DNA of 64,000 nt from Spirosoma sp. KUDC1026 (GCF_013375035.1 NZ_CP056032.1:2650001-2714000); one strand, 5' to 3'. Counted from the first letter of the stretch, positions 26,285-34,958 are shown. Notes: a model not told the origin generated them from the sequence alone. A program made the numbers and translations.

Positions 26285-27895
26285 TTACGAAAAACCTCTT
26301 TTGTAAAGCTGGGCTAGTTGCTCGGCGCAGCGCTCGCCGTCCATGGCAGCCGAAACAATACCCCCGGCGTAGCCCGCGCCTTCGCCACAGGGAAAGAGCC
26401 GACGCACCTCAACGTGCTCGCAGGTATCACGGTCACGCGGGATACGTACCGGCGAGGAGGTCCGGCTTTCAACGCCAATGATCTGACCGTCGTTACTGAG
26501 ATACCCGTTCATTTTTCGGCCGAAGTCGCGCAGACCCTGCCGAAGTGGCTGGGCAATATGGTCGGGCAGTACGTCGGTCATGTCGACGGAAACAAGGCCT
26601 GGCTGATAGGACGTTGGCAGCAAGGAACCCGAGACGCGACCGTCCACAAAATCGGCGATACGCTGGGCGGGTGCCGTCTGCGAACGCTGGGCGTCGGCTT
26701 CGCTGCCAATGCGGCAGGCCCAGCGTTCCAGGTCCTGCTGTAAGGCCAGACCGGCCAGCGCGCCTTCGTCGGCGTAGGGTTTCAGGTCCTGATCGGTGAT
26801 GGCAACGACCAGCCCCGAATTGGCGAATTTTGAATCCCGGCGCGAGGGCGACATGCCGTTGACAACCAGTTCGCCGGGAGCCGTGGCGGCTGGCACAATG
26901 AAACCACCCGGACACATACAAAACGAGAAAACACCTCGCTCAACGCCGTTAAAACGGGTTTGCGTAACCAGACTGTATGACGCAGCAGGCAGGTAATCGC
27001 CCCGCGTTACGTCGGGCCGGTTGGGGAGGTGATACTGAAACTGATCAATCAGCGATTGCTGGTGCTCGATCCGAACACCCATCGCGAAAGGTTTGGCTTC
27101 GATCCTGACGTTACGTTCCTGGAGCAGGTAGAAAATATCCCGCGCCGAGTGGCCCGTCGCCAGAATAACGCCAATCCCCGGCAACTCATCGCCATTCGCC
27201 AGTACAACGCCTTTCAGTTCGTTATTCTCCAGCAGCAGATCAACCACTTTGGTGTCGAACCGGACTTCACCCCCCGCCTGCAGAATACTTTCGCGCAGGT
27301 CGGCTACAACGTTTGGCAATTTGTTGGTGCCAATGTGCGGGTGAGCATCAACCAGAATCTCGTCGGTGGCGCCGTGGGCCACGAAAATCTCCAGAATCCG
27401 GCGGACATCCCCTCGCTTGGTCGAACGGGTGTATAATTTTCCGTCGGAATACGTCCCCGCACCACCCTCGCCAAAGCAGTAGTTCGATTCGGGATTGACA
27501 ACATGATCTTTGTTGATGGCCGCCAGATCGCGTCGGCGGGTACGCACGTCGCTGCCCCGTTCCAGCACGATGGGTTTGATACCCAGCTCAATCAACCGCA
27601 GGGCCGCAAACAAACCCGCCGGGCCTGCTCCAACGACAATAGCCTGCGGAGCATGACTGACATCGGTTTGTGGTTTCTGGTAGCTGAGCAGCGGGGGAGG
27701 AGTAATACCGACAAAAACGTCAGCATCAACGTGTACCCGAACCTGCCGTCCCCGCGCGTCAACGGACTGACGACGCTTGCGTACAACGGATGGACTATCG
27801 AGCGGTAAGTGCAACGACCGTAATGCCTGTTCGCGAAACAGGACATCGTCGTAAGCCTGCTCGGGTGTGAGCGTCAGCGAGAGAGAATGAATCAT
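26285..27895 (-). CDS. Uncharacterised FAD-dependent dehydrogenase (COG2509 type)
   Basis: About 536 residues from ATG 27893-27895; the frame is open to 27946. An N-terminal region with SVDARGRQVRVHVDADVF precedes an FAD-binding Rossmann motif (AIVVGAGPAGLFAALRL), then NYCFGEGGAGTYSDGKLYTR, PHIGTNKLPNVV, ILATGHSARDIF and a late GEGAGYAGGIVSAAMDG dinucleotide motif. These blocks mark a widespread flavoprotein family (COG2509) with no established substrate. It is probably cytoplasmic, and the length is typical. Confidence 0.87.
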   Translation of the reverse strand: MIHSLSLTLTPEQAYDDVLFREQALRSLHLPLDSPSVVRKRRQSVDARGRQVRVHVDADVFVGITPPPLLSYQKPQTDVSHAPQAIVVGAGPAGLFAALRLIELGIKPIVLERGSDVRTRRRDLAAINKDHVVNPESNYCFGEGGAGTYSDGKLYTRSTKRGDVRRILEIFVAHGATDEILVDAHPHIGTNKLPNVVADLRESILQAGGEVRFDTKVVDLLLENNELKGVVLANGDELPGIGVILATGHSARDIFYLLQERNVRIEAKPFAMGVRIEHQQSLIDQFQYHLPNRPDVTRGDYLPAASYSLVTQTRFNGVERGVFSFCMCPGGFIVPAATAPGELVVNGMSPSRRDSKFANSGLVVAITDQDLKPYADEGALAGLALQQDLERWACRIGSEADAQRSQTAPAQRIADFVDGRVSGSLLPTSYQPGLVSVDMTDVLPDHIAQPLRQGLRDFGRKMNGYLSNDGQIIGVESRTSSPVRIPRDRDTCEHVEVRRLFPCGEGAGYAGGIVSAAMDGERCAEQLAQLYKRGFS

Positions 27896-28141
27896 AGCGA
27901 AGACATGACCGGTGTTTATCCGGCGATGAATGACAAAAATAAGCAACTACGCCTATCAACAGCGAAAACAGTGAGAAGCTCCGTTCGGTTCGATGAAATA
28001 AGCGCGTCCGGCAATCTTGTTTACTACAGGTGACAAACTGAATTTTACCCGGGAAATATATGTCAGAGAGATGCAGGAAATAGAATAATATACTCAATTT
28101 GTTGAACAAATTCTGCTGGTTGACGTAGTTTTCTCAACATC

Positions 28142-29704
28142 ATGATGCATATGCAAAAACGTAGTACGGCTTTCGCTTTGTTGGTTTTTATGAGCTTTTG
28201 TGCACTGGGACAGACGGCACAACCTGCCGGATCGGAAGCCCACCGGGAGCAGTTCCATTTTACTCCCAAAGCCCACTGGATGAATGACCCGAACGGGATG
28301 GTCTATTATAAAGGGAAGTATCACCTGTTCTTTCAGTATTACCCCGAGGCAACCGTCTGGGGACCCATGCACTGGGGACACGCCACGAGCAAAGACATGG
28401 TTCACTGGCGGGAGCAGCCCATCGCTTTATACCCCGATAGTCTGGGCTGGATTTTTTCGGGCAGCGTGGTCGTAGACGAGCAAAACACCAGCGGCTTTGG
28501 TAAGAACGGGCAAGTGCCGCTGATCGCTATTTTTACCCACCACAACCAGAAGCTGGAGAAGCAGAAGTCGGACAAATTTCAGTACCAGAGTATTGCCTAC
28601 AGTCTGGACGAAGGAAAAACCTGGACAAAGTATGCTAGTAACCCTGTCCTGCCCAACCCCGGTATTACTGATTTTCGTGATCCTAAAGTGCGTTGGTACG
28701 GGCCGCAGAAAAAGTGGATTATGACACTGGCAACCAAAGACCGGGTGACGTTTTACTCGTCGCCGAACCTGAAGGAATGGACCAAAGAAAGCGAATTCGG
28801 AAAAGACCTCGGCGCGCACGGGGGCGTTTGGGAATGCCCGGACCTGGTGCCGCTCACGCATAATGGCAAAACCGTCTGGGCACTGCTGGTCAGTATCAAC
28901 CCCGGCGGCCCCAATGGCGGCTCGGCAACGCAGTATTTCCTGGGCGACTTCGACGGTAAAACATTTACCTCAAGCTCGAAGGAAACCAAATGGATGGACT
29001 ACGGACCCGACAATTACGCGGGTGTTACGTTCGCCAATACCGGTAATCGGATGATTCTGATGGGCTGGATGAGTAACTGGCAGTACGCCGATAAAGTGCC
29101 GACGGTAGCCTGGCGTAGTGCAAATACGGTCCCCCGCGAGTTTGGCCTGCAGGAGGCAAACGGAAACCTGTTCCTAACGTCAACCCCGGTGAAGGAACTG
29201 GCTGTGTTGACTGATAAAACCACCAGCCTTACGAACGTATCTGTCAACGGAGAGTATGATCTGGGCGCAAAAACGGGTGGCAACGCCCGTACGTTTAAAC
29301 TGACTTTGTCTGCCCCGGCTACCAGCGATTTCTCGGTGGTGCTTGCCAACGATAAGGGCAATGAACTGGTAGTTGGTTACGACAAAAGCGAAAACGCTTA
29401 TTACATCGATCGGACAAAATCGGGAAAGACAAACTTTGAAAAAGGGTTTGGCAAACGCAGCACGTCCCCCCGGCTATCGACGGCTAAAAGTATCTCGCTT
29501 ACGCTGCTGGTCGATGTTGCTTCCGTCGAGCTTTTTGCGGATAGCGGCCTGAGTGTCATGACCAGCGTTTTCTTCCCGGAGGAAGACATGAGCAAACTAA
29601 CGCTTCAATCAGCGTCGGGCGTGACGATCAGTAAATTGACGTACAACAGCCTGAAATCGGCGCTGGCTGAGCCGGGAAAAGAAAAAGTTGGCGCTGTGCG
29701 GTAG
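28142..29704 (+). CDS. Secreted GH32 fructanase (levanase/inulinase-like)
   Basis: A 520-residue secreted enzyme with signal peptide (RSTAFALLVFMSFCALG). The three GH32 catalytic positions are visible: the nucleophile Asp in HWMNDPNGM, the transition-state Asp in DFRDPKV, and the acid/base Glu in WECPDLVPL. A C-terminal beta-sandwich follows (SVELFADSGLSVMTSVFFP). It removes fructose from fructans or sucrose. Unlike typical fructan loci it stands alone, with no adjacent SusCD pair or fructokinase. The first ATG (28142) is used; two further Mets lie within 10 bp. Confidence 0.93.
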   Translation: MMHMQKRSTAFALLVFMSFCALGQTAQPAGSEAHREQFHFTPKAHWMNDPNGMVYYKGKYHLFFQYYPEATVWGPMHWGHATSKDMVHWREQPIALYPDSLGWIFSGSVVVDEQNTSGFGKNGQVPLIAIFTHHNQKLEKQKSDKFQYQSIAYSLDEGKTWTKYASNPVLPNPGITDFRDPKVRWYGPQKKWIMTLATKDRVTFYSSPNLKEWTKESEFGKDLGAHGGVWECPDLVPLTHNGKTVWALLVSINPGGPNGGSATQYFLGDFDGKTFTSSSKETKWMDYGPDNYAGVTFANTGNRMILMGWMSNWQYADKVPTVAWRSANTVPREFGLQEANGNLFLTSTPVKELAVLTDKTTSLTNVSVNGEYDLGAKTGGNARTFKLTLSAPATSDFSVVLANDKGNELVVGYDKSENAYYIDRTKSGKTNFEKGFGKRSTSPRLSTAKSISLTLLVDVASVELFADSGLSVMTSVFFPEEDMSKLTLQSASGVTISKLTYNSLKSALAEPGKEKVGAVR

Positions 29705-29748
29705 TTTGCCCGGCTGACCACGGCACCCACGGAATCAGCTGTGCGATC

Positions 29749-30480
29749 TTACTCAACCGCAAATCGAACGGGTAGCAACCAAACAGACGCGACGGGCTGG
29801 CCGCTGTGGCGCGCTGGCTCCCAGGGGGGCATTTGTTGTACCAGGCGGAGGGCCTCCCGGTCGCAGGCCGGATGCAGCCCCTGACTGATGGTAACGTGAC
29901 CGATACTGCCAGTGGGCATAACGGTGAACTCTACCATAACATCGCCCTGAACACCAGCTGATCGGGCCTGCACCGGGTATTTCAGGTTATGAGCCACGTA
30001 ATGCATCAGCCCCGGAACACCCGTGGGAAAATAAGCCTGCTGTTCAACCGGTACGCCTGTTTGCGTAGCTGACTCCGGTAACGTTGCCCGTGGAGGCATT
30101 AGCTTGTTTGGTTTGACTGCCTTGTAATCGGCCGTCGCGGCCATGGGAGGAAGCAATGTCCGGTCCAACTCAAGCGTGGCGTTCACCACCAGCTGATCAA
30201 GTGACTCTTTTTCGTCAGCCAGTGATTTTACTGTTGATTTATAGCCAGTGTAAACAAAAAACAGGCTGGCCGTTTTGGGAATATTGCTGAGCAAATAGAA
30301 TCCATTCTGATCGGTAGTCGTACCTTTTGTCGTGTTGGCAACACCAACAACTGCCCCTGTCAACGGTTGCCCCTTACTGGTGCTGACCTTGCCTCTCACC
30401 AAGAGGAGAGAATCACTCTGTGCCAACAAAGTGGCGGGCAGGAGGTGGGCTAGCAGACCGATTATAAAGAAAGATTTCAT
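29749..30480 (-). CDS. Carboxypeptidase-regulatory-domain protein with TonB C-terminal domain
   Basis: A 243-residue secreted protein. A signal peptide (MKSFFIIGLLAHLLPATLLAQ) is followed by a CarboxypepD_reg-like beta-sandwich (VRGKVSTSKGQPLTGAVVGV, TDQNGFYLLSNIP), a Pro-rich linker, and a C-terminal TonB-like domain (YPVQARSAGVQGDVMVEFTV, REALRLVQQMPPWEPARHSG, VWLLPVRFAVE). No membrane anchor follows the signal peptide, so it is unlikely to be a classical inner-membrane TonB. It is divergent to the cyclase operon across a 409-bp region. Confidence 0.83.
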   Translation of the reverse strand: MKSFFIIGLLAHLLPATLLAQSDSLLLVRGKVSTSKGQPLTGAVVGVANTTKGTTTDQNGFYLLSNIPKTASLFFVYTGYKSTVKSLADEKESLDQLVVNATLELDRTLLPPMAATADYKAVKPNKLMPPRATLPESATQTGVPVEQQAYFPTGVPGLMHYVAHNLKYPVQARSAGVQGDVMVEFTVMPTGSIGHVTISQGLHPACDREALRLVQQMPPWEPARHSGQPVASVWLLPVRFAVE

Positions 30481-30889
30481 GGTGAACCAGATTTAGTGCG
30501 TCTCGACGAACAACACAAGAAAGGGCGTAACTACGAAAAGTCGCCTGAATCTTTCGGAAACGGCACTACATTCCTCTTCGCGATCGAGTAAACATGACGT
30601 ACCCGTTAATTAACGCGATGGTCGTCTATTTTACTTAAAAGCCTGATAAATCAGGCTTTTTTTATGGTAATGTAACGTGGTTGTTACTAAATGTAACGAG
30701 TGTGTTAGCAGGATTTTTTGTAATGGGGCTACTTGCATAGCCGTCGTGCATACACGTGAATGCCTGTTGGCAACCTACGTAGCCGATACGGATGGCAACG
30801 GTTGCCGCCTTATTGCTATAGGGACAGTTGTCACGGCGACCGTTGTCATGCATCCAGTGTAACAAAGTATTGCTTTTCCCTCTTTAATC
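30481..30889. promoter_or_regulatory. Divergent leader region of the cyclase operon
   Basis: This 409-bp gap separates the divergent TonB-like and cyclase genes. It holds a plus-strand rho-independent terminator (30637-30665) with no plus-strand gene before it, and three GTAAC half-sites just after it: 30672-30676, inverted at 30683-30687, and 30693-30697. The direct copies lie in ATGTAACG repeats 21 bp apart. A GGCAAC-G-GTTGCC palindrome sits at 30793-30805 and TGTAAC recurs at 30858. The layout suggests operators and an attenuator or small RNA; no riboswitch class was recognised. Confidence 0.5.
30637..30665 (+). terminator. Rho-independent terminator in the cyclase leader
   Basis: Ten-nt arms (30637-30646 and 30651-30660) around a 4-nt loop, followed by an unbroken T-run. 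It is oriented plus, 225 bp upstream of the cyclase start, where no coding gene ends. Confidence 0.75.
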
Positions 30890-32398
30890 ATGTCTATCAA
30901 CCATTTTGTTTGCCTTCTCCTGATTGGGTTACTCGTTCGGTTGTCGTCGCCTGGATGGGCGCAGGATAGCGCACTACCGTCTTCGCGTTGGGCCAACGAA
31001 CTGGCTCAGCAAACGGACTCTACCCGAAAAGCTGAGATACTGCTCTTTGTGGCGAAAGACCTCGAACTCAGTAATCCAAACGGCGCGCTTGCCTACGCTC
31101 AGCATGCTCTCGATCTCGGTCAAAAGCTCAACGCCCCTAAAGTAATAGGACTGGCTGCCCTGCAGCTTTCCCGACTCCACACCACCCTCGGCAACAAAGC
31201 CAAAGCCCGGCGATTTCGCAAACGGGCTGAGGAAACGTTGCGCTCGGTTGATTTGATGGCTGAGTTGAACCGGCTCGAAACCCAGAAAGTACAGGCTGAA
31301 GAAACTGCCGCCAGCTCACAGCAGGCCGTTAGTGCGTTGAGTTCTGAGACCCAGCAAAAACAAACGCTTTTAACTCAACAGGGCCAGCAACTCTCGCTCC
31401 GGGCGCAGCAACTTCAACGGCAGGGTAAGCTCATGGGTCAGAAAGACCAGCTCATCGGGCAAAAAGACCGATTGATTGGTCAGAAAGATTCGATACTGAC
31501 CATGCGGGAGTTGATCCTGCGGTCACAGCAGGATCAACTTCAGATTCTTGAACAGGAGAAAGCCCTCAAAGCCGCCGAAGTTGAGCATGAACGTACCATT
31601 CGGAATGCCCTGCTGGTGGGAGCCGGCCTGCTGGTAGCACTGGCAGCGCTGCTCTGGCGACTCATTATCAATAAGCAACGCGCTAACCGAGAACTGGGTC
31701 AAAAAAACACCCAGCTCGATCTGGCCCGCAAACGCTCCGACGAACTGCTGCTCAACATCCTGCCCGGTGAACTGGTTGACGAGCTGAAGATTCAGGGTAT
31801 CACCCGTACCCGGCACCACGAGGAGGTGACGATCATGTTTACCGATTTCCGCGACTTCACCAAAATCAGTGAACAACTCTCGCCGGTCGATCTGGTGCAG
31901 GAGATCGACTACTGCTTCCGCCACTTCGATTACATCATCGGTAAGTACCCCAGCCTCGAAAAAATCAAGACCATCGGTGACGCCTACCTGTGCGCGGGCG
32001 GGTTACCCGCGGCTCACCCCGATCATGCCCACGAGATGGTGGCAGCTGCCCTGGAAATCCGGGACTTTATCGGCGAACTCGAAGCCCAGCGCGCCCGCGA
32101 GGGCAAAATCGGTTTTCAAATTCGGATTGGCATTCATACCGGGCCGGTGATTGCGGGGGTAGTGGGTGCTACCAAGTTTGCCTACGATATCTGGGGCGAT
32201 ACGGTCAACACGGCGGCCCGGCTCGAATCAGCCAGTGAGCCGGGGCAGATTAATATCTCCGGTGCCACCTACGAGCGGGTGCAGACAGGGTTTAACTGCC
32301 GACATCGGGGCGAAATAGCCACTAAGAATAAAGCCAATATGAGTATGTATTTTGTTGACAGTCAGTACGATAAACTTTTGAGCGTTGTAGGGAGTTAA
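30890..32398 (+). CDS. Membrane class III adenylate cyclase with TPR-like sensor
   Basis: A 502-residue protein. A signal peptide (1-25) is followed by a periplasmic TPR-like region (about 30-110), a coiled coil (about 115-235) holding tandem GQKDxLI units near 179-200, and one membrane helix (about 240-260). Next come a signalling helix (ELLLNILPGELVDELKIQG) and a class III cyclase domain (about 311-490). Metal Asp319 and Asp364, base-selecting Lys360 and Asp433, and Asn440/Arg444 are all present. Lys plus Asp is the ATP pattern, where guanylate cyclases have Glu and Cys, so cAMP is the expected product. The next gene starts 13 bp after the stop and encodes a cyclic-nucleotide-binding phospholipase. 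Confidence 0.92.
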   Translation: MSINHFVCLLLIGLLVRLSSPGWAQDSALPSSRWANELAQQTDSTRKAEILLFVAKDLELSNPNGALAYAQHALDLGQKLNAPKVIGLAALQLSRLHTTLGNKAKARRFRKRAEETLRSVDLMAELNRLETQKVQAEETAASSQQAVSALSSETQQKQTLLTQQGQQLSLRAQQLQRQGKLMGQKDQLIGQKDRLIGQKDSILTMRELILRSQQDQLQILEQEKALKAAEVEHERTIRNALLVGAGLLVALAALLWRLIINKQRANRELGQKNTQLDLARKRSDELLLNILPGELVDELKIQGITRTRHHEEVTIMFTDFRDFTKISEQLSPVDLVQEIDYCFRHFDYIIGKYPSLEKIKTIGDAYLCAGGLPAAHPDHAHEMVAAALEIRDFIGELEAQRAREGKIGFQIRIGIHTGPVIAGVVGATKFAYDIWGDTVNTAARLESASEPGQINISGATYERVQTGFNCRHRGEIATKNKANMSMYFVDSQYDKLLSVVGS

Positions 32399-32411
32399 TC
32401 GACGTTTTTCT

Positions 32412-34379
32412 ATGAGACTTACAATTGAACCGTTGGCTAACGCCCACCATAAAGATCAGCTACTAACGAATCTGCATCGTATTTTCGGTGAGTTTGATAC
32501 GACTATGCTTGCCCTGCTCGAACCCATGCTGCAATGGGTGGAGATCAGTGGGGGGGAGGTGTTGTTCCGGCAATACGAACCCGGCGACTGTTTGTATTTC
32601 GTTATCAGCGGCCGGTTGCAGGCGTATACAACCGATGAACAGGGCAACCATCAGGTAATGGGTGAGATCATCCGGGGCGAAACCGTGGGTGAGATGGCTA
32701 TGTTTACGGGTGACCCACGTAGCGCAACCATTATAGCACTACGCGACAGCGTGTTGGTGAAATTATCCCAAAAAGCTTTTGAGCAGATAGTTGCCGCCTA
32801 CCCCACTGTATCCGTAAACGTAACCAAACTCATCATTAACCGGCTTCGCACCTCACAGGAGCAGCCCAAAGCCGCCGGGTCAGACGTGACCTCGCGGCTG
32901 ACCCGGTCGCACCCGGCTAAGAAACCCGTTAATATCTGTGTGCTGGCGCTGCACGATGACCCGGCCGATTCCATCAGCCCGGCCACGCGGTTGGTAAGCG
33001 AACTATCGCCCCTGTTACGCCAAAAAGGAACCACCTTTGTGGTGTCGAGCGCCGAGGTAAACGAAGTCTTCAACCAGCCTGATTTTGCCCAGGTCGACAA
33101 AGAGAATCCGGTGGCCTACCGGCAGCTTAGTCAATGGCTCGACGACCAGGAATCGCAGCATGAATTTATGCTGTACATTGCGGACCCGCTCCGGGCAGAC
33201 CAGTCGGGAAATGGCCTTCCGGTTCTCTCGGAGTGGACGCGCCGGTGTTTGCGGCAGGCTGACGAAATTCTGCTGCTGGCCGATGCTACCCAGCCACCCG
33301 ACCTGACGCTCGTCGAAAAGCACTACCTGATGAATGAACCGTGGACGGGCGCTCCGCACACACTGCTGTTGCTGCATCCGCCCCAAACGACCCATCCGCG
33401 CCATACGGTTCACTGGCTGGCCCCGCGTCCGGCGGTGAAGCGGCATTACCACCTGCGCTCCGGACTGAAGCGCGATATGGCCCGGTTTGCCCGCATCCTG
33501 AGCGGCACCTCCGTGGGGCTGGTACTGGCCGGTGGCGGGGCCAAAGGCTTCGCTCACATTGGTGTTCTGCGGGCGTTACAGGAGTGGGATATTCCGGTTG
33601 ATGTTGTCGGTGGAACGAGCGTGGGAGGGTTGGTAGCCGCTACGTTCTCGTTTGACGAGGCCATCGAACCCACCACCTGGCACCTCCGCAAAGCGGCCCA
33701 TTTCAACCCTACTAAAGACTATAACGTTCTGCCGTTTATTTCACTCATTCGGGGCCGACGCATCGAGCAGATGATTCAGACCTGCATCAGCGATTTCACC
33801 GGTAACCCGACCCCCTACATTGAAGATAGCTGGCTAACTTTTTTTGCCCTGTCGAGTAACTATACCCGCGCCCGTGAGGAAATTCACACGCGGGGCCCCA
33901 TGCTCAAATACCTGCTGGCGACTTCGGCCATTCCGGGGGTGTTTCCACCCGTAATCGACGGCGATGACCTGCTCGTGGACGGTGGCTCATTCAACAATTT
34001 TCCCGCCGATGTGATGAGCCGGTTCGGGGTGGGCAAGGTTATCGGCGTAGACCTGAGCATCGACAAACCCCGCAAGCTGACCATGGAGCAGATTCCCAGC
34101 CCGACGAGCCTGCTCCGGGATCGGTTTCGGGCTAAACGACAACGCAAATACCGACTCCCTTCGCTCTTGTCGCTCATGCTCAATGCGACCCTACTGTACA
34201 GCAGCGCCCGACGCAACGAAAATATCCAGCATACTGATCTGTATTTTAACCCCGACGTGAGCCGTTACGGTATCATGAACTGGACCTCGTACGACCATAT
34301 CGTGCAGAAAGGCTACGAACACGCTGTAGAGGTGCTCAACGGACTCCATCCCGATGAACTTGCCCGGTTACGGGCGTAA
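32412..34379 (+). CDS. Cyclic-nucleotide-binding domain fused to patatin phospholipase (NTE-like)
   Basis: A 655-residue protein. The N-terminal cyclic-nucleotide-binding domain (about 25-150) has an intact phosphate cassette, GEMAMFTGDPRSAT, with Glu94 and Arg103. A linking region (about 170-340) like that of bacterial neuropathy-target-esterase homologues follows. The patatin domain (about 368-560) has the oxyanion loop GGGAKG (374-379), nucleophile Ser403 in GTSVGG, and Asp523 in DGG. It should hydrolyse phospholipid or lysophospholipid acyl chains when bound to cAMP; gating is inferred. No signal peptide or helix is seen, so it is cytoplasmic or membrane-associated. Cyclase and HD genes flank it within 13 bp. 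Confidence 0.93.
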   Translation: MRLTIEPLANAHHKDQLLTNLHRIFGEFDTTMLALLEPMLQWVEISGGEVLFRQYEPGDCLYFVISGRLQAYTTDEQGNHQVMGEIIRGETVGEMAMFTGDPRSATIIALRDSVLVKLSQKAFEQIVAAYPTVSVNVTKLIINRLRTSQEQPKAAGSDVTSRLTRSHPAKKPVNICVLALHDDPADSISPATRLVSELSPLLRQKGTTFVVSSAEVNEVFNQPDFAQVDKENPVAYRQLSQWLDDQESQHEFMLYIADPLRADQSGNGLPVLSEWTRRCLRQADEILLLADATQPPDLTLVEKHYLMNEPWTGAPHTLLLLHPPQTTHPRHTVHWLAPRPAVKRHYHLRSGLKRDMARFARILSGTSVGLVLAGGGAKGFAHIGVLRALQEWDIPVDVVGGTSVGGLVAATFSFDEAIEPTTWHLRKAAHFNPTKDYNVLPFISLIRGRRIEQMIQTCISDFTGNPTPYIEDSWLTFFALSSNYTRAREEIHTRGPMLKYLLATSAIPGVFPPVIDGDDLLVDGGSFNNFPADVMSRFGVGKVIGVDLSIDKPRKLTMEQIPSPTSLLRDRFRAKRQRKYRLPSLLSLMLNATLLYSSARRNENIQHTDLYFNPDVSRYGIMNWTSYDHIVQKGYEHAVEVLNGLHPDELARLRA

Positions 34380-34391
34380 GTAACCGCATTG

Positions 34392-34958
34392 ATGCAAACC
34401 CAACTTGCCTGCCAGTTTATGCTGGACACCCTGACCGCACACCTGTCTCCCCGGCTTACCTACCATAGCGTTTACCATACGCAGGACGTAATGAGGCAGG
34501 CCGACCGGATCGCCCGGGCCGAAGGAATTACTGACCCTGATCTGCTGCACCTGCTCCAAACGGCAGCCTGCTATCATGATGCCGGATTTCTGAACGCGTA
34601 TGCCGAACACGAGGCCGAAAGCTGCCGACTTGCCACGCTGCACCTGCCTACGTTTGGTTACGCGCCTGCTCAGGTTGCTCAGGTTTGCCAGCTTATCCGG
34701 TCGACCCGGCTTCCACAGGCGCCCACTACCTTACCCGAAGCTATTCTGTGCGATGCGGACCTAGACTATCTCGGACGCGATGACTACGCGCGGATCAGTC
34801 ATTTGCTCCTGTCGGAGTGGCTTACCTATGGCTACCTGGCCGACCCCGCCAACTGGGTTTCCATTCAGCGGTCATTCCTGGGCAGTCACCGGTATTTCAC
34901 CGCAAGTAATGACTATCTCCGCGAACCCGGCAAACGGCGAACGTTGGCTACCCTGTGA
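34392..34958 (+). CDS. HD-domain phosphohydrolase, candidate cyclic nucleotide phosphodiesterase
   Basis: A 188-residue protein from ATG 34392 (a TTG precedes it), 12 bp after the phospholipase stop. Metal-site residues are His25 and His29 in TYHSVYHTQDV, His62-Asp63 in ACYHDAGF, Glu74/Glu76 in the HEAES stretch and Asp121/123/125 in CDADLDYLG. The first block resembles the HNxxHxxDV signature of class I cyclic nucleotide phosphodiesterases, with Ser26 for Asn. It could degrade the cyclase product and switch the operon's signal off. HD proteins have many substrates, so this is an inference from motif and position. Confidence 0.85.
   Translation: MQTQLACQFMLDTLTAHLSPRLTYHSVYHTQDVMRQADRIARAEGITDPDLLHLLQTAACYHDAGFLNAYAEHEAESCRLATLHLPTFGYAPAQVAQVCQLIRSTRLPQAPTTLPEAILCDADLDYLGRDDYARISHLLLSEWLTYGYLADPANWVSIQRSFLGSHRYFTASNDYLREPGKRRTLATL

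Noticed and set aside
30670-30700. A CRP-type operator before the cyclase
   Set aside because: The boxes read GTAAC, not TGTGA, so they do not match the cAMP receptor protein consensus.
34386-34391. Starting the HD gene at the TTG before the ATG
   Set aside because: The ATG at 34392 immediately follows and is the normal start; the TTG adds one residue only.
30890-34958. Calling the cyclase operon CBASS or Pycsar
   Set aside because: CBASS uses a CD-NTase fold, which is absent. Pycsar uses pyrimidine cyclases, while this one has the ATP-selecting Lys and Asp. The resemblance is only in logic.
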